Translations under genes and position numbers: made by a program
Notes under the pieces: model-generated
Seen by the model: the letters and a program-made list of their open reading frames with translations, nothing else
Told to the model about the DNA's origin: nothing
Database searches by the model: none
Source: Flavobacterium sp. DG2-3
Lineage (GTDB): Bacteria; Bacteroidota; Bacteroidia; Flavobacteriales; Flavobacteriaceae
Length of the DNA: 64,000 nt
Assembly: GCF_030730925.1 (NCBI RefSeq)
Contig: NZ_JAVAMB010000008.1
Location: 62,001-126,000, forward strand
Direction of reading: 5' to 3'
Part shown: piece after piece, positions 9,172-17,221 of the stretch
How positions within the stretch are numbered: position 1 is the stretch's first letter
How the letters are laid out: each line of letters opens with the position of its first letter

Positions 9172-9235
9172 CTGACAGGTCTTAAAAATGTCATGTTGTC
9201 AGATGGTTTTGAGGGCTCAGACAGTAAAACTGACA
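9172..9235 (+). promoter_or_regulatory. Three CTGACA/TGTCAG half-sites upstream of dnaK
   Basis: CTGACA at 9172-9177, TGTCAG at 9197-9202 and CTGACA at 9230-9235 lie just upstream of the sigma-54-like promoter of dnaK. Alternating orientation and position suggest binding sites for an enhancer-binding activator. This is inference from sequence arrangement only. Confidence 0.4.
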
Positions 9236-9255
9236 AATTCTATTGGTTTTTTATA

Positions 9256-9272
9256 TTGGCACAAAGATTGAC
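9256..9272 (+). promoter_or_regulatory. Sigma-54-like promoter of dnaK
   Basis: TTGGCAC (9256-9262), five bases, then TTGAC (9268-9272). The -24 element is perfect and GG (9258) is followed after exactly 10 bases by GA (9270), where the consensus has GC. The site is 50 bases before the dnaK start. No good TAnnTTTG box is seen in the same stretch. Confidence 0.5.
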
Positions 9273-9321
9273 TTATGCCACCTGAGTTATTAAATTTAAA
9301 TCAAAATTAAATATATAAAAA

Positions 9322-11205
9322 ATGGGTAAAATAATCGGAATTGACTTAGGTACGACGAACTCTTGTGTTTCTGTAATGGAAGGTAACGAAGCAGTTGTTA
9401 TCCCTAACGCAGAAGGAAAAAGAACTACACCATCTATCATCGCTTTTGTTGAAGGTGGAGAAATTAAAGTAGGTGATCCTGCAAAAAGACAAGCAGTAAC
9501 TAACCCTACAAAAACGATTGCTTCTATTAAACGTTTTATGGGACACACTTTTGCTGAAACTCAAGAAGAAGCAAAAAGAGTTCCTTACAGTGTTGTAAAA
9601 GGTGACAACAATACTCCACGTGTGGATATTGACGGTCGTTTATACACTGCTCAAGAATTGTCTGCTATGACACTTCAAAAAATGAAAAAAACTGCTGAAG
9701 ACTATTTAGGTCAAACAGTAACTGAGGCAGTTATTACAGTTCCTGCTTACTTTAACGATGCTCAGCGTCAAGCTACAAAAGAAGCTGGTGAAATCGCTGG
9801 TCTTAAAGTTATGCGTATCATCAACGAGCCAACTGCTGCTGCACTTGCTTACGGATTAGATAAAAAAGGAAATGATCAAAAAATTGCTGTTTACGATTTA
9901 GGTGGAGGTACTTTTGATATCTCTGTTCTTGAATTAGGAGACGGTGTATTTGAAGTATTATCTACAAACGGTGATACTCACTTAGGTGGTGATGATTTTG
10001 ACCAAGTTATTATTGACTGGTTAGCTGACGAATTCAAAACTGAAGAAGGTATTGATTTACGTTTAGACCCAATGTCATTACAGCGTTTGAAAGAAGCTGC
10101 TGAGAAAGCTAAGATTGAATTATCTTCTTCTGCAGAAACTGAAATCAACTTGCCTTACGTAACTGCTACTGCTTCTGGACCAAAACACTTAGTGAAAAAA
10201 TTATCTAGAGCTAAATTTGAGCAATTATCTGATGCATTAGTAAAACGTTCTATGGAGCCAGTTGCTAAAGCATTAAAAGATGCAGGTTTATCTACATCTG
10301 ATATCGACGAAGTTATCCTTGTAGGAGGTTCTACTCGTATGCCAAGAATCGCTGACGAAGTAGAGAAATTCTTCGGTAAAAAAGCTTCTAAAGGTGTTAA
10401 CCCTGATGAGGTTGTGGCTATTGGAGCTGCTATTCAAGGTGGAGTTTTATCTGGAGATGTAAAAGATGTATTGTTACTTGACGTAACTCCTCTTTCTTTA
10501 GGTATCGAAACTATGGGTGGTGTATTGACTAAATTAATCGAGTCTAACACAACTATCCCAACTAAAAAATCTCAAGTATTCTCTACTGCTGCAGATTCTC
10601 AACCATCTGTTGAAATCCACGTATTACAAGGAGAAAGAGCAATGGCTGCTGATAACAAAACTATCGGTCGTTTCCACTTAGATGGTATTCCACCAGCACC
10701 AAGAGGAGTTCCTCAAATCGAAGTAACTTTCGATATTGATGCTAACGGTATCATCAAAGTTTCTGCAACTGATAAAGGAACTGGAAAATCTCACGATATC
10801 CGTATCGAAGCTTCTTCTGGTTTAACAGCTGAAGAAATCGAAAAAATGAAAAAAGATGCTGAAGCTAATGCTGATGCAGATAGAATCGCTAAAGAAAGAG
10901 CTGAGAAATTGAACGAAGCTGACAGTACTATCTTCCAAACTGAATCTCAATTGAAAGAGTTAGGAGATAAATTGACAGACGATCAAAAAACAGCTATCGA
11001 ATATGCTTTAACTGAATTGAGAATGGCTCACCAATCTCAAGATCTTGAGGCAATCCAAAAAGGATTAGACAATGTAAATGCAGCTTGGAAAACAGCTACA
11101 GAAGCAATGTACGCTCAAGGTGGTGAAGGACAGCAAGCTGCTCCACAACAAGAGCAGTCTTCTGGAGATAACGTGGAAGACGTTGAATTCGAAGAAGTTA
11201 AGTAA
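9322..11205 (+). CDS. dnaK: Molecular chaperone DnaK (Hsp70)
   Basis: 627 residues, the usual length. The N-terminal ATPase domain (1-380) shows the phosphate loop [27 protein letters not shown], the second phosphate motif [15 protein letters not shown] and [12 protein letters not shown]. The linker [19 protein letters not shown] leads to the substrate-binding domain (about 390-530), a helical lid, and a Gln-rich tail ([13 protein letters not shown]) ending in [10 protein letters not shown]. It folds and refolds proteins with DnaJ and GrpE, neither of which is adjacent. Codon choice is strongly biased, as expected of a highly expressed gene. It has an upstream sigma-54-like site and its own terminator. 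Confidence 0.98.
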   Translation: MGKIIGIDLGTTNSCVSVMEGNEAVVIPNAEGKRTTPSIIAFVEGGEIKVGDPAKRQAVTNPTKTIASIKRFMGHTFAETQEEAKRVPYSVVKGDNNTPRVDIDGRLYTAQELSAMTLQKMKKTAEDYLGQTVTEAVITVPAYFNDAQRQATKEAGEIAGLKVMRIINEPTAAALAYGLDKKGNDQKIAVYDLGGGTFDISVLELGDGVFEVLSTNGDTHLGGDDFDQVIIDWLADEFKTEEGIDLRLDPMSLQRLKEAAEKAKIELSSSAETEINLPYVTATASGPKHLVKKLSRAKFEQLSDALVKRSMEPVAKALKDAGLSTSDIDEVILVGGSTRMPRIADEVEKFFGKKASKGVNPDEVVAIGAAIQGGVLSGDVKDVLLLDVTPLSLGIETMGGVLTKLIESNTTIPTKKSQVFSTAADSQPSVEIHVLQGERAMAADNKTIGRFHLDGIPPAPRGVPQIEVTFDIDANGIIKVSATDKGTGKSHDIRIEASSGLTAEEIEKMKKDAEANADADRIAKERAEKLNEADSTIFQTESQLKELGDKLTDDQKTAIEYALTELRMAHQSQDLEAIQKGLDNVNAAWKTATEAMYAQGGEGQQAAPQQEQSSGDNVEDVEFEEVK

Positions 11206-11250
11206 TTCTTTAGTGCTAAGCAATTAGTACAAAAGTATTAAGATAGAAAA

Positions 11251-11277
11251 CCGAGTCAGAAATGACTCGGTTTTTTT
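11251..11277 (+). terminator. dnaK terminator
   Basis: An 8-bp stem (CCGAGTCA/TGACTCGG) with a GAAA tetraloop is followed by seven T. The hairpin core is repeated identically at 11984-12010. Confidence 0.9.
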
Positions 11278-11398
11278 GTGCTAATTTTTTATATCAATTA
11301 GACCTAATACTATTTAATTTTTTGAAATGAGGTTTTCCGTATATTTTTTAAAGTTTTTACTATTTATTTTGTCGCAACTAAAATCAAAAATAAAACCT

Positions 11399-11959
11399 AT
11401 GAAAAAACTATTAAGTATTGGATTATTATCATTATCAGTATTGTTTGCAAGTTGCAGTAGTGATGAAAGTGAAGAAAACAGCTTGGATGGCTCAGTTACA
11501 GCTACTGTAAATGGAAATGCATGGAAAGCTACAAAAATTACCAGCGTTACTTTAATAAAAGTTTCAGGTGGCGGTCAGCGTTTTGATATAAATGTTGAAG
11601 ATAAGTCGCAAATGATTCTATTAGCCTGCGAAAGTGAATTAACAGCAAAAGATGCTATGCCGCTCAAAGAATATACTTTTACAGATGAGGATAATGATGT
11701 TGATACTCCAATAGTAAATAGTGATGCATTATTTCTAAATTATTATTTAGTAGACGGAAATTCTTATGGTGAGCATTTTCCTAAAACAGGAAAAATAACA
11801 ATTACAGCTATGGATCCTGAGAAGAAAACAGTTTCTGGTACATTTAGTTTTAAAGCGGAGAAAGTGGGCGCTTTGCAAACTAAAATTGTAACCCCAGAAG
11901 TTTTCGAAGTTACAAACGGAGTTTTTAAAAATTTGCCTTATACTGTTTATGCACAATAA
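11399..11959 (+). CDS. Hypothetical lipoprotein (DUF6252-like)
   Basis: 186 residues from the ATG at 11399. An in-frame upstream ATG at 11327 would add 24 residues ahead of a complete lipoprotein signal and is unlikely to be used. The signal ends in L-F-A-S-C (Cys19) followed by SSDESEEN, typical of Bacteroidota surface lipoproteins. The mature domain starts with VTATVNGNAWKATKI and includes GKITITAMDPEKKTVSGTFSF, a pattern I associate with DUF6252. Function unknown. It is flanked by two identical terminator hairpins, so it is probably transcribed on its own. Confidence 0.75.
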   Translation: MKKLLSIGLLSLSVLFASCSSDESEENSLDGSVTATVNGNAWKATKITSVTLIKVSGGGQRFDINVEDKSQMILLACESELTAKDAMPLKEYTFTDEDNDVDTPIVNSDALFLNYYLVDGNSYGEHFPKTGKITITAMDPEKKTVSGTFSFKAEKVGALQTKIVTPEVFEVTNGVFKNLPYTVYAQ

Positions 11960-11983
11960 ATAACAGAAAAATTTTACAGTAAA

Positions 11984-12010
11984 CCGAGTCAGAAATGACT
12001 CGGTTTTTTT
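11984..12010 (+). terminator. Terminator of the 11399 lipoprotein gene
   Basis: Stem CCGAGTCA/TGACTCGG with GAAA loop and seven T, identical over the whole hairpin to the dnaK terminator 730 bases upstream. Confidence 0.88.
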
Positions 12011-12029
12011 ATGCCAATTAAATTTTAAT

Positions 12030-12057
12030 GTAGAGACGCACCGCAGTGTGTCTAACG
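12030..12057. repeat. Degenerate palindromic GTAGAGACGCAC repeat
   Basis: GTAGAGACGCACCGCAGTGT is followed by GTCTAACG, an imperfect palindrome centred on CGCAG. A better-preserved relative with the core CGCACTGCAGTGCG lies at 50522-50547. Both are intergenic and REP-like. Confidence 0.55.
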
Positions 12058-12136
12058 TCAGTTTTTTCACAAACTGACAATTGTCATTTCTTGTTCAAAT
12101 TCTTTTTCGTAATATTACTATTGTAAATTTCCATGA

Positions 12137-13210
12137 ATGAGAAAGATCAAATATAAGAAAGGGCGCAAGCTGCAACCCATTACTTTAGAGTATACTGGCA
12201 CGCACAAAGATCACGAAACTGAGATGCAACTTTTTGTCTATAATGACGAAGATATTGTCGAATACGATAAGTTTACAGTTTTGGCTTTAAATTCTTGTTT
12301 TGATTATACTAAAAACAATTGGCTAAACATTCATGGACTTCATGATATCAATCTTCTTAAAACGATCGGCGCACATTTCAAATTAGATGATTTTCTTCTT
12401 GCCGATATTTTAAACACCACCAAAAGGACTAAATTAGAAGAACAGCATGATGTTTTGTTCTTCAATATAAAATCACTTCTTCCTTCTGAGTATTCAGATA
12501 ATATTAGTGTAGAACAATTAAGTTTTATTTTGAAAGACGGAATCTTAATTTCCTTTCAAGAAAAACGAAGCGATTTCTTTACGCACATTCGGGAGCGTTT
12601 GCGTACGCATGCAGGAATTGTCAGAACCAAAAAGGTAGATTATCTTCTGTATTTGCTTTTGGATGCTGTAATGGAAAATTTCTACATTACGTTGGAAGAT
12701 GAAGAAGATAAAGTAGAAGAATTGATTAATTTGACTAAACAGGGAGCAAAGCCTGTTATTTTAGAAAAAATTGAAAATCACCGAGATAATCTAAATTTTC
12801 TAAAACGTTCCATTGTGCCACTTCGAGACTCGCTTTATTATTTGAAAACGAAAAAAGATGACGACGAAGATAATGGGCTAATTCAGAAAGAAACATTCAA
12901 TTTCTTTATCAGACTGCATCAAAAAAGTTTGGAGCTTTTGGATCAGATCGAATCAGATATGAGCGCATTAGAAAGCGCTTCCAACTTTTATTTTTCGGAG
13001 CAAAGCCGGAAAATGAACGAAATCATGAAAACGCTGACTATCATTTCGGCAATATTTATTCCGCTCACCTTTATTGTGGGAGTATACGGAATGAACTTTG
13101 AGAACATGCCAGAACTCAAAACGCAAAATGGCTATTTTGTGGTCATGGGTGTCATGTTTTTGCTGGTAATAGGACTAATCATCTATTTTAAAAAACGACG
13201 CTGGTTTTAG
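12137..13210 (+). CDS. corA: CorA-family magnesium/cobalt transporter
   Basis: 357 residues. A large soluble N-terminal domain (1-290) with long helices is followed by two C-terminal membrane segments (about 298-318 and 330-350) separated by the signature YGMN (context VGVYGMNFENMPEL). The GMN motif forms the selectivity filter of the pentameric CorA channel in the inner membrane, so the call is strong. The C-terminus ends in a basic KKRRWF tail, also typical. The preceding intergenic stretch contains a palindromic repeat and a GTCAGTTT/AAACTGAC hairpin at 12057-12078. It probably forms its own unit. Confidence 0.93.
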   Translation: MRKIKYKKGRKLQPITLEYTGTHKDHETEMQLFVYNDEDIVEYDKFTVLALNSCFDYTKNNWLNIHGLHDINLLKTIGAHFKLDDFLLADILNTTKRTKLEEQHDVLFFNIKSLLPSEYSDNISVEQLSFILKDGILISFQEKRSDFFTHIRERLRTHAGIVRTKKVDYLLYLLLDAVMENFYITLEDEEDKVEELINLTKQGAKPVILEKIENHRDNLNFLKRSIVPLRDSLYYLKTKKDDDEDNGLIQKETFNFFIRLHQKSLELLDQIESDMSALESASNFYFSEQSRKMNEIMKTLTIISAIFIPLTFIVGVYGMNFENMPELKTQNGYFVVMGVMFLLVIGLIIYFKKRRWF

Positions 13211-13242
13211 CACTGTTTCGCAGTTTTAGAATTTGATTTTTG

Positions 13243-13250
13243 TAAATTTG
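13243..13250 (+). promoter_or_regulatory. Candidate -7 box of pta
   Basis: TAAATTTG fits the Bacteroidota -7 consensus TAnnTTTG and sits 26 bases before the pta start. A clear TTG at the -33 position is not seen. Confidence 0.4.
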
Positions 13251-13275
13251 TTATTTAGAATAAATATAAATAATT

Positions 13276-15369
13276 ATGAGTAAAGCAATATATATAGCCA
13301 CTAGTGATCACAATAGCGGTAAATCGATTATTACGCTCGGTTTAATGAGTATCTTAATTGGTAAAACAGCCAAAGTAGGGTATTTTAGGCCTATTATCGA
13401 AGACTTTGTTGATGGTGAGGTAGACAATCATATTGAGACGGTTTTATCGTATTTTAACTTGGATATTAAGTTTGAAGATGCCTATGCAATCACCAAAAGC
13501 AGACTGATCAAGAAAAAGAACAAAGGTAAAATAGGAGAGGTTCTCGATTTAATTATCGAAAAATATAAAAAACTAGAAGAACGCTTCGATTTTGTTTTGG
13601 TTGAAGGAACAAGTTTTACGGGAGAAGGAACTTCGATCGAATTAGATTTGAACGTTTTAATTGCTAAAAACCTTGGAATTCCGACCATAATTGTAGGTTC
13701 AGGAGTTGGTAAAACCTTAGAAGAACTTTTAGACAGTTTGTATTTGGTTTACGATTCTTTCAAAGTAAAAGAGGTTGAAGTTTTATCGGTTTTTGCCAAT
13801 AAAGTACAGCCAGAAAATATTGAGCTGGTTACAAATAGCTTGCAAAAAAGTCTGCCATCCAATGTATTGATCAATACAATTCCGCTTATTTCGAGTCTGA
13901 ACAATCCGACCATGCAAGAAATTGTAAACGAATTGAATGCAAAAGTTTTGTTTGGAGAGAATTACCTAAATAATGAAATTGGACATTACAGCGTAGGAGC
14001 AATGCAATTGCATAATTATTTGGTGCATTTGCATGACAATGCTTTAGTAATTACTCCAGGAGACCGTTCTGACATTATTTTAGGAGCTTTACAAGCTAAT
14101 GAATCGGCTAATTATCCAACCATTTCAGGAATTATCCTGACGGGAAATATTGTTCCAGAAGAAAGTATTTTAAAGCTTATCGAAGGACTTTCAGCCATTG
14201 TGCCAATTATTGCTGTTGATGGCGGAACGTATCACATTACAAATAAAATTGGCTCTATCAAATCGGAGATTTATGCTAATAATACCCATAAAATTGAAAC
14301 CTCGATAACAACCTTCGAAAAATACGTGGATAATGATGCCTTATCAGAAAGATTAATCACTTTCCAAGCAGAAGGTATGACGCCAAAAATGTTTCAATAC
14401 AATATGGTTAAAAGGGCTAAACAGCATAGAAAACATATTGTTCTTCCAGAAGGAAATGATGATCGAATTATCACGGCGGCATCAAGATTGCTTGATATGG
14501 ATGTGGTGGACATCTCAATCATTGGAGACAAAAAACAAATTGAAAGTAAAGTTTTAGAATTGGGAATTACTCTTGATTTTTCTAAAGTAAATATCATTAA
14601 TCCAAAAGAATCTGAACTTTATGAGGATTATGCCAATACGTATTATGAGCTTAGAAAAGCGAAAAACGTAAGTATCACAATGGCAAGAGATTTAATGGAA
14701 GATGTTTCCTATTTCGGAACGATGATGGTGTACAAAGGGCACGCAGACGGAATGGTTTCTGGCGCGGCGCACACGACTCAGCATACCATTTTACCAGCAT
14801 TACAATTCATTAAAACGAAACCAAATTCATCTGTAGTTTCTTCGGTATTTTTCATGTGTTTAGAAGACAGAGTTTCTGTTTTTGGAGATTGCGCTATTAA
14901 TCCGAACCCTACGGCAGAACAGTTGGCAGAAATTGCAATTTCTTCTGCAGAATCGAGTTTAGCATTCGGAATTGAACCAAAAATTGCGATGCTTTCGTAT
15001 TCTTCTGGTTCATCTGGAAAAGGTGATGAAGTAGATAAAGTAAGAACAGCAACTGCAATTGTAAAAGAAAAAAGACCAGACTTAAAAATCGAAGGACCAA
15101 TTCAATATGATGCGGCAGTTGATTTAAGCGTCGGAAAAAGCAAAATGCCAGATTCAGAAGTCGCGGGACAAGCAAGCGTACTTATTTTTCCTGATTTAAA
15201 TACAGGAAATAATACGTATAAAGCCGTTCAAAGAGAAACTGGAGCTTTGGCAATTGGGCCAATGCTACAAGGCTTAAACAAGCCAGTAAACGACTTAAGC
15301 CGTGGCTGTACAGTTGACGATATTATCAATACAGTTGTAATTACGGCTATCCAAGCTCAGGGAATGTAG
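13276..15369 (+). CDS. pta: Phosphate acetyltransferase (long form)
   Basis: 697 residues, the length of the long bacterial form. The N-terminal half begins with a dethiobiotin-synthetase-like P-loop region (YIATSDHNSGKSIITLGL) and a DRTGG-type middle domain; the C-terminal catalytic PTA/PTB domain (about 370-695) shows HIVLPEGNDDRIITAASRL, FGTMMVYKGHADGMVSGAAH and MLSYSSGSSGKGDEVDKV. The enzyme interconverts acetyl-CoA plus phosphate and acetyl phosphate plus CoA in the cytoplasm. It is followed by ackA after 148 bases on the same strand, so the two form the acetate overflow/assimilation pair. Confidence 0.97.
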   Translation: MSKAIYIATSDHNSGKSIITLGLMSILIGKTAKVGYFRPIIEDFVDGEVDNHIETVLSYFNLDIKFEDAYAITKSRLIKKKNKGKIGEVLDLIIEKYKKLEERFDFVLVEGTSFTGEGTSIELDLNVLIAKNLGIPTIIVGSGVGKTLEELLDSLYLVYDSFKVKEVEVLSVFANKVQPENIELVTNSLQKSLPSNVLINTIPLISSLNNPTMQEIVNELNAKVLFGENYLNNEIGHYSVGAMQLHNYLVHLHDNALVITPGDRSDIILGALQANESANYPTISGIILTGNIVPEESILKLIEGLSAIVPIIAVDGGTYHITNKIGSIKSEIYANNTHKIETSITTFEKYVDNDALSERLITFQAEGMTPKMFQYNMVKRAKQHRKHIVLPEGNDDRIITAASRLLDMDVVDISIIGDKKQIESKVLELGITLDFSKVNIINPKESELYEDYANTYYELRKAKNVSITMARDLMEDVSYFGTMMVYKGHADGMVSGAAHTTQHTILPALQFIKTKPNSSVVSSVFFMCLEDRVSVFGDCAINPNPTAEQLAEIAISSAESSLAFGIEPKIAMLSYSSGSSGKGDEVDKVRTATAIVKEKRPDLKIEGPIQYDAAVDLSVGKSKMPDSEVAGQASVLIFPDLNTGNNTYKAVQRETGALAIGPMLQGLNKPVNDLSRGCTVDDIINTVVITAIQAQGM

Positions 15370-15471
15370 TTAATTATGAATTATAAATTATGAATTTGTT
15401 TGCTGTGAAATTGCTTTATTTCATTTTGAATTCGTAATATAAAATAAAAAAAGTTTGAGTTTTTGAGGAAA

Positions 15472-15503
15472 CTCAGCACCTTAGAAACTTAGCATCTTAG
15501 AAC
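15472..15503. repeat. Degenerate 8-bp tandem array (CTTAGnAn), 4 units
   Basis: CTCAGCAC, CTTAGAAA, CTTAGCAT and CTTAGAAC follow one another without gap, just before ackA. The same word builds a six-unit array at 50760-50807. A small hairpin GAGTTT/AAACTC lies immediately upstream (15457-15474). Confidence 0.6.
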
Positions 15504-15517
15504 CTTTTAATAAAAAA

Positions 15518-16702
15518 ATGAAAATACTAATTATAAACTCAGGAAGTTCTTCAATTAAATATCAATTAATGGTAATGCCAGAAAACGAAGTAATTTGTTC
15601 TGGAATGATTGACCGAATTGGTTTAGAAACTTCAAATATTACTTTTAAAACCGCTAATGCTTCATACGAAGAATTGCTTCCAATTCCGAGTCATAAAGTA
15701 GGCTTACAGAAAGTAGCCACTATGCTTTTGGATAACGAAAGAGGAGTAATTAAATCGACTTCAGAAATTACTGCTGTTGGACATCGTGTAGTGCATGGAG
15801 GAAGCGATTTTAGCGATACGGTAAAAATCGATGATAAAGTAAAAGAAAAAATCAAACAGCTTTTTGAACTTGCGCCTTTGCATAATCCTGCCAATTTAGA
15901 AGGAATTAATGTGGCTGAGGAAATTTTTAGTTCTGCAGAACAAATTGCCGTTTTTGATACCGCTTTTCACCAGACAATGCCAGAGGTAGCGTATAAATAT
16001 GCTATTCCGAATTATCTTTTGACTGAAAATAAAGTGCGTGTTTACGGTTTTCACGGAACGAGCCACAAATATGTTTCTGAAAAAGCAATTAATTATTTAA
16101 AGGACAATTCTAAAATAATTACCATTCACTTAGGAAATGGCTGCAGTATGGCTGCCGTTAAAGATGGAAAATGTATTGATACCTCGATGGGGTTTTCGCC
16201 TTCAAATGGCTTAATTATGGGAACTCGTGCTGGTGATATTGATCAGTCTGTTATTTTTTATATGATTAAAAATTTAGGATATACTCCAGATGAAGTAAAT
16301 GCAGTTTTATTGAAGCAAAGCGGTATGCTTGGTCTTACAGGTTACAGCGACTTGCGCGATATTGAAGCAGAGGCCGAAAAAGGAAATAAAGACTGTCAGC
16401 TTGCATTACAAATGAATGCCTACAGAATTAGAAAAACCATTGGTGCTTATGCGGCTGCGTTAAACGGATTGGATGCCATTATTTTTACTGCCGGAATTGG
16501 AGAGAATTCTTCTTTTATGCGTAAACTGATTTGTACCGATTTGAATTATTTCGGAATTGAAATTGACGTGGAAAAAAATCAAATCCGTTCTAAAGAATTA
16601 AGAGAAATCAATACAGAAAAATCTATTGTAAAGGTTTTGGTTGTTCCGACAGATGAGGAATATGAAATTGCAAATCAGGTTTATCATTTATTAGAAGTTT
16701 AA
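15518..16702 (+). CDS. ackA: Acetate kinase
   Basis: 394 residues, normal family length. The N-terminal signature ILIINSGSSSIKYQL, the middle motifs VGHRVVHGG, VFDTAFHQTMP and YGFHGTSHKYVS, the phosphate-binding IITIHLGNGCSMAAV and the C-terminal IIFTAGIGENSS are all present. It converts acetyl phosphate and ADP to acetate and ATP, or the reverse. It lies downstream of pta; the 148-base gap holds an 8-bp tandem array and a small hairpin but no strong terminator, so co-transcription is plausible. The DUF3995 gene follows after 25 bases. Confidence 0.97.
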   Translation: MKILIINSGSSSIKYQLMVMPENEVICSGMIDRIGLETSNITFKTANASYEELLPIPSHKVGLQKVATMLLDNERGVIKSTSEITAVGHRVVHGGSDFSDTVKIDDKVKEKIKQLFELAPLHNPANLEGINVAEEIFSSAEQIAVFDTAFHQTMPEVAYKYAIPNYLLTENKVRVYGFHGTSHKYVSEKAINYLKDNSKIITIHLGNGCSMAAVKDGKCIDTSMGFSPSNGLIMGTRAGDIDQSVIFYMIKNLGYTPDEVNAVLLKQSGMLGLTGYSDLRDIEAEAEKGNKDCQLALQMNAYRIRKTIGAYAAALNGLDAIIFTAGIGENSSFMRKLICTDLNYFGIEIDVEKNQIRSKELREINTEKSIVKVLVVPTDEEYEIANQVYHLLEV

Positions 16703-16727
16703 TTTCTAAAATAATATTTTCAAACCA

Positions 16728-17057
16728 ATGGCAAAAATCATTGCATTAGTGTTATTCTCGATATTTCTTTTTCTTTCGTTAGTTCATTTTTATTGGGCTT
16801 TTGGAGGAAAATGGGGCGCAGAAGGAGTTTATCCAACTCCAGATGCAGAGACTCCGCCTAAGAATCCTGGAATAGTGCCAACATTGATTGTTGCCATTGG
16901 TTTATTTGCTTTTGCTGTTTTTTATTTAATAAAAGTCAGAATCATTTTACTTGAACTACCTCTTTGGCTTCAAAATTATGGTCTTTGGGTTTTAACTTCA
17001 ATATTTGCTATAAGGGCAATTGGAGATTTTAAATATCTTGGTTTTTCAAAAAAATAA
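16728..17057 (+). CDS. DUF3995-type small membrane protein
   Basis: 109 residues with four predicted membrane segments (about 5-25, 47-67, 75-90, 88-105 with short loops). The pattern [20 protein letters not shown] and the C-terminal [15 protein letters not shown] match DUF3995, a family of small bacterial membrane proteins of unknown function. It starts 25 bases after ackA and is probably read through from it, but there is no evidence of a role in acetate metabolism. Confidence 0.8.
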   Translation: MAKIIALVLFSIFLFLSLVHFYWAFGGKWGAEGVYPTPDAETPPKNPGIVPTLIVAIGLFAFAVFYLIKVRIILLELPLWLQNYGLWVLTSIFAIRAIGDFKYLGFSKK

Positions 17058-17195
17058 AAAACACTAGATTCGGACAAAATGATACTAAATATTTTGCTCC
17101 ATTGTGTTTGGTAATCAGTATTCTAACATGTTTAGTTATACTATTAAACTAAATGCCTTCTCGTTTTTTACAGTAGAAAATTAAATATTTGTGAG

Positions 17196-17203
17196 TATCT
17201 TTG
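17196..17203 (+). promoter_or_regulatory. Candidate -7 box of the PUL regulator
   Basis: TATCTTTG is a perfect TAnnTTTG match. Transcription would start near 17210, downstream of the TTG at 17201, so the true translation start is more likely the TTG at 17222. Confidence 0.45.
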
Positions 17204-17221
17204 GGTTTAAAAACGAATATC

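Noticed and set aside
9141-9321. CIRCE (HrcA operator) before dnaK
   Set aside because: I looked for the TTAGCACTC-N9-GAGTGCTAA pattern and did not find it.
9273-9564. Two antisense frames over the dnaK start
   Set aside because: They mirror the strongly biased codons of dnaK and have no independent support.
14909-15175. 88-codon antisense frame in pta
   Set aside because: Leu/Phe-rich shadow of the conserved PTA domain.
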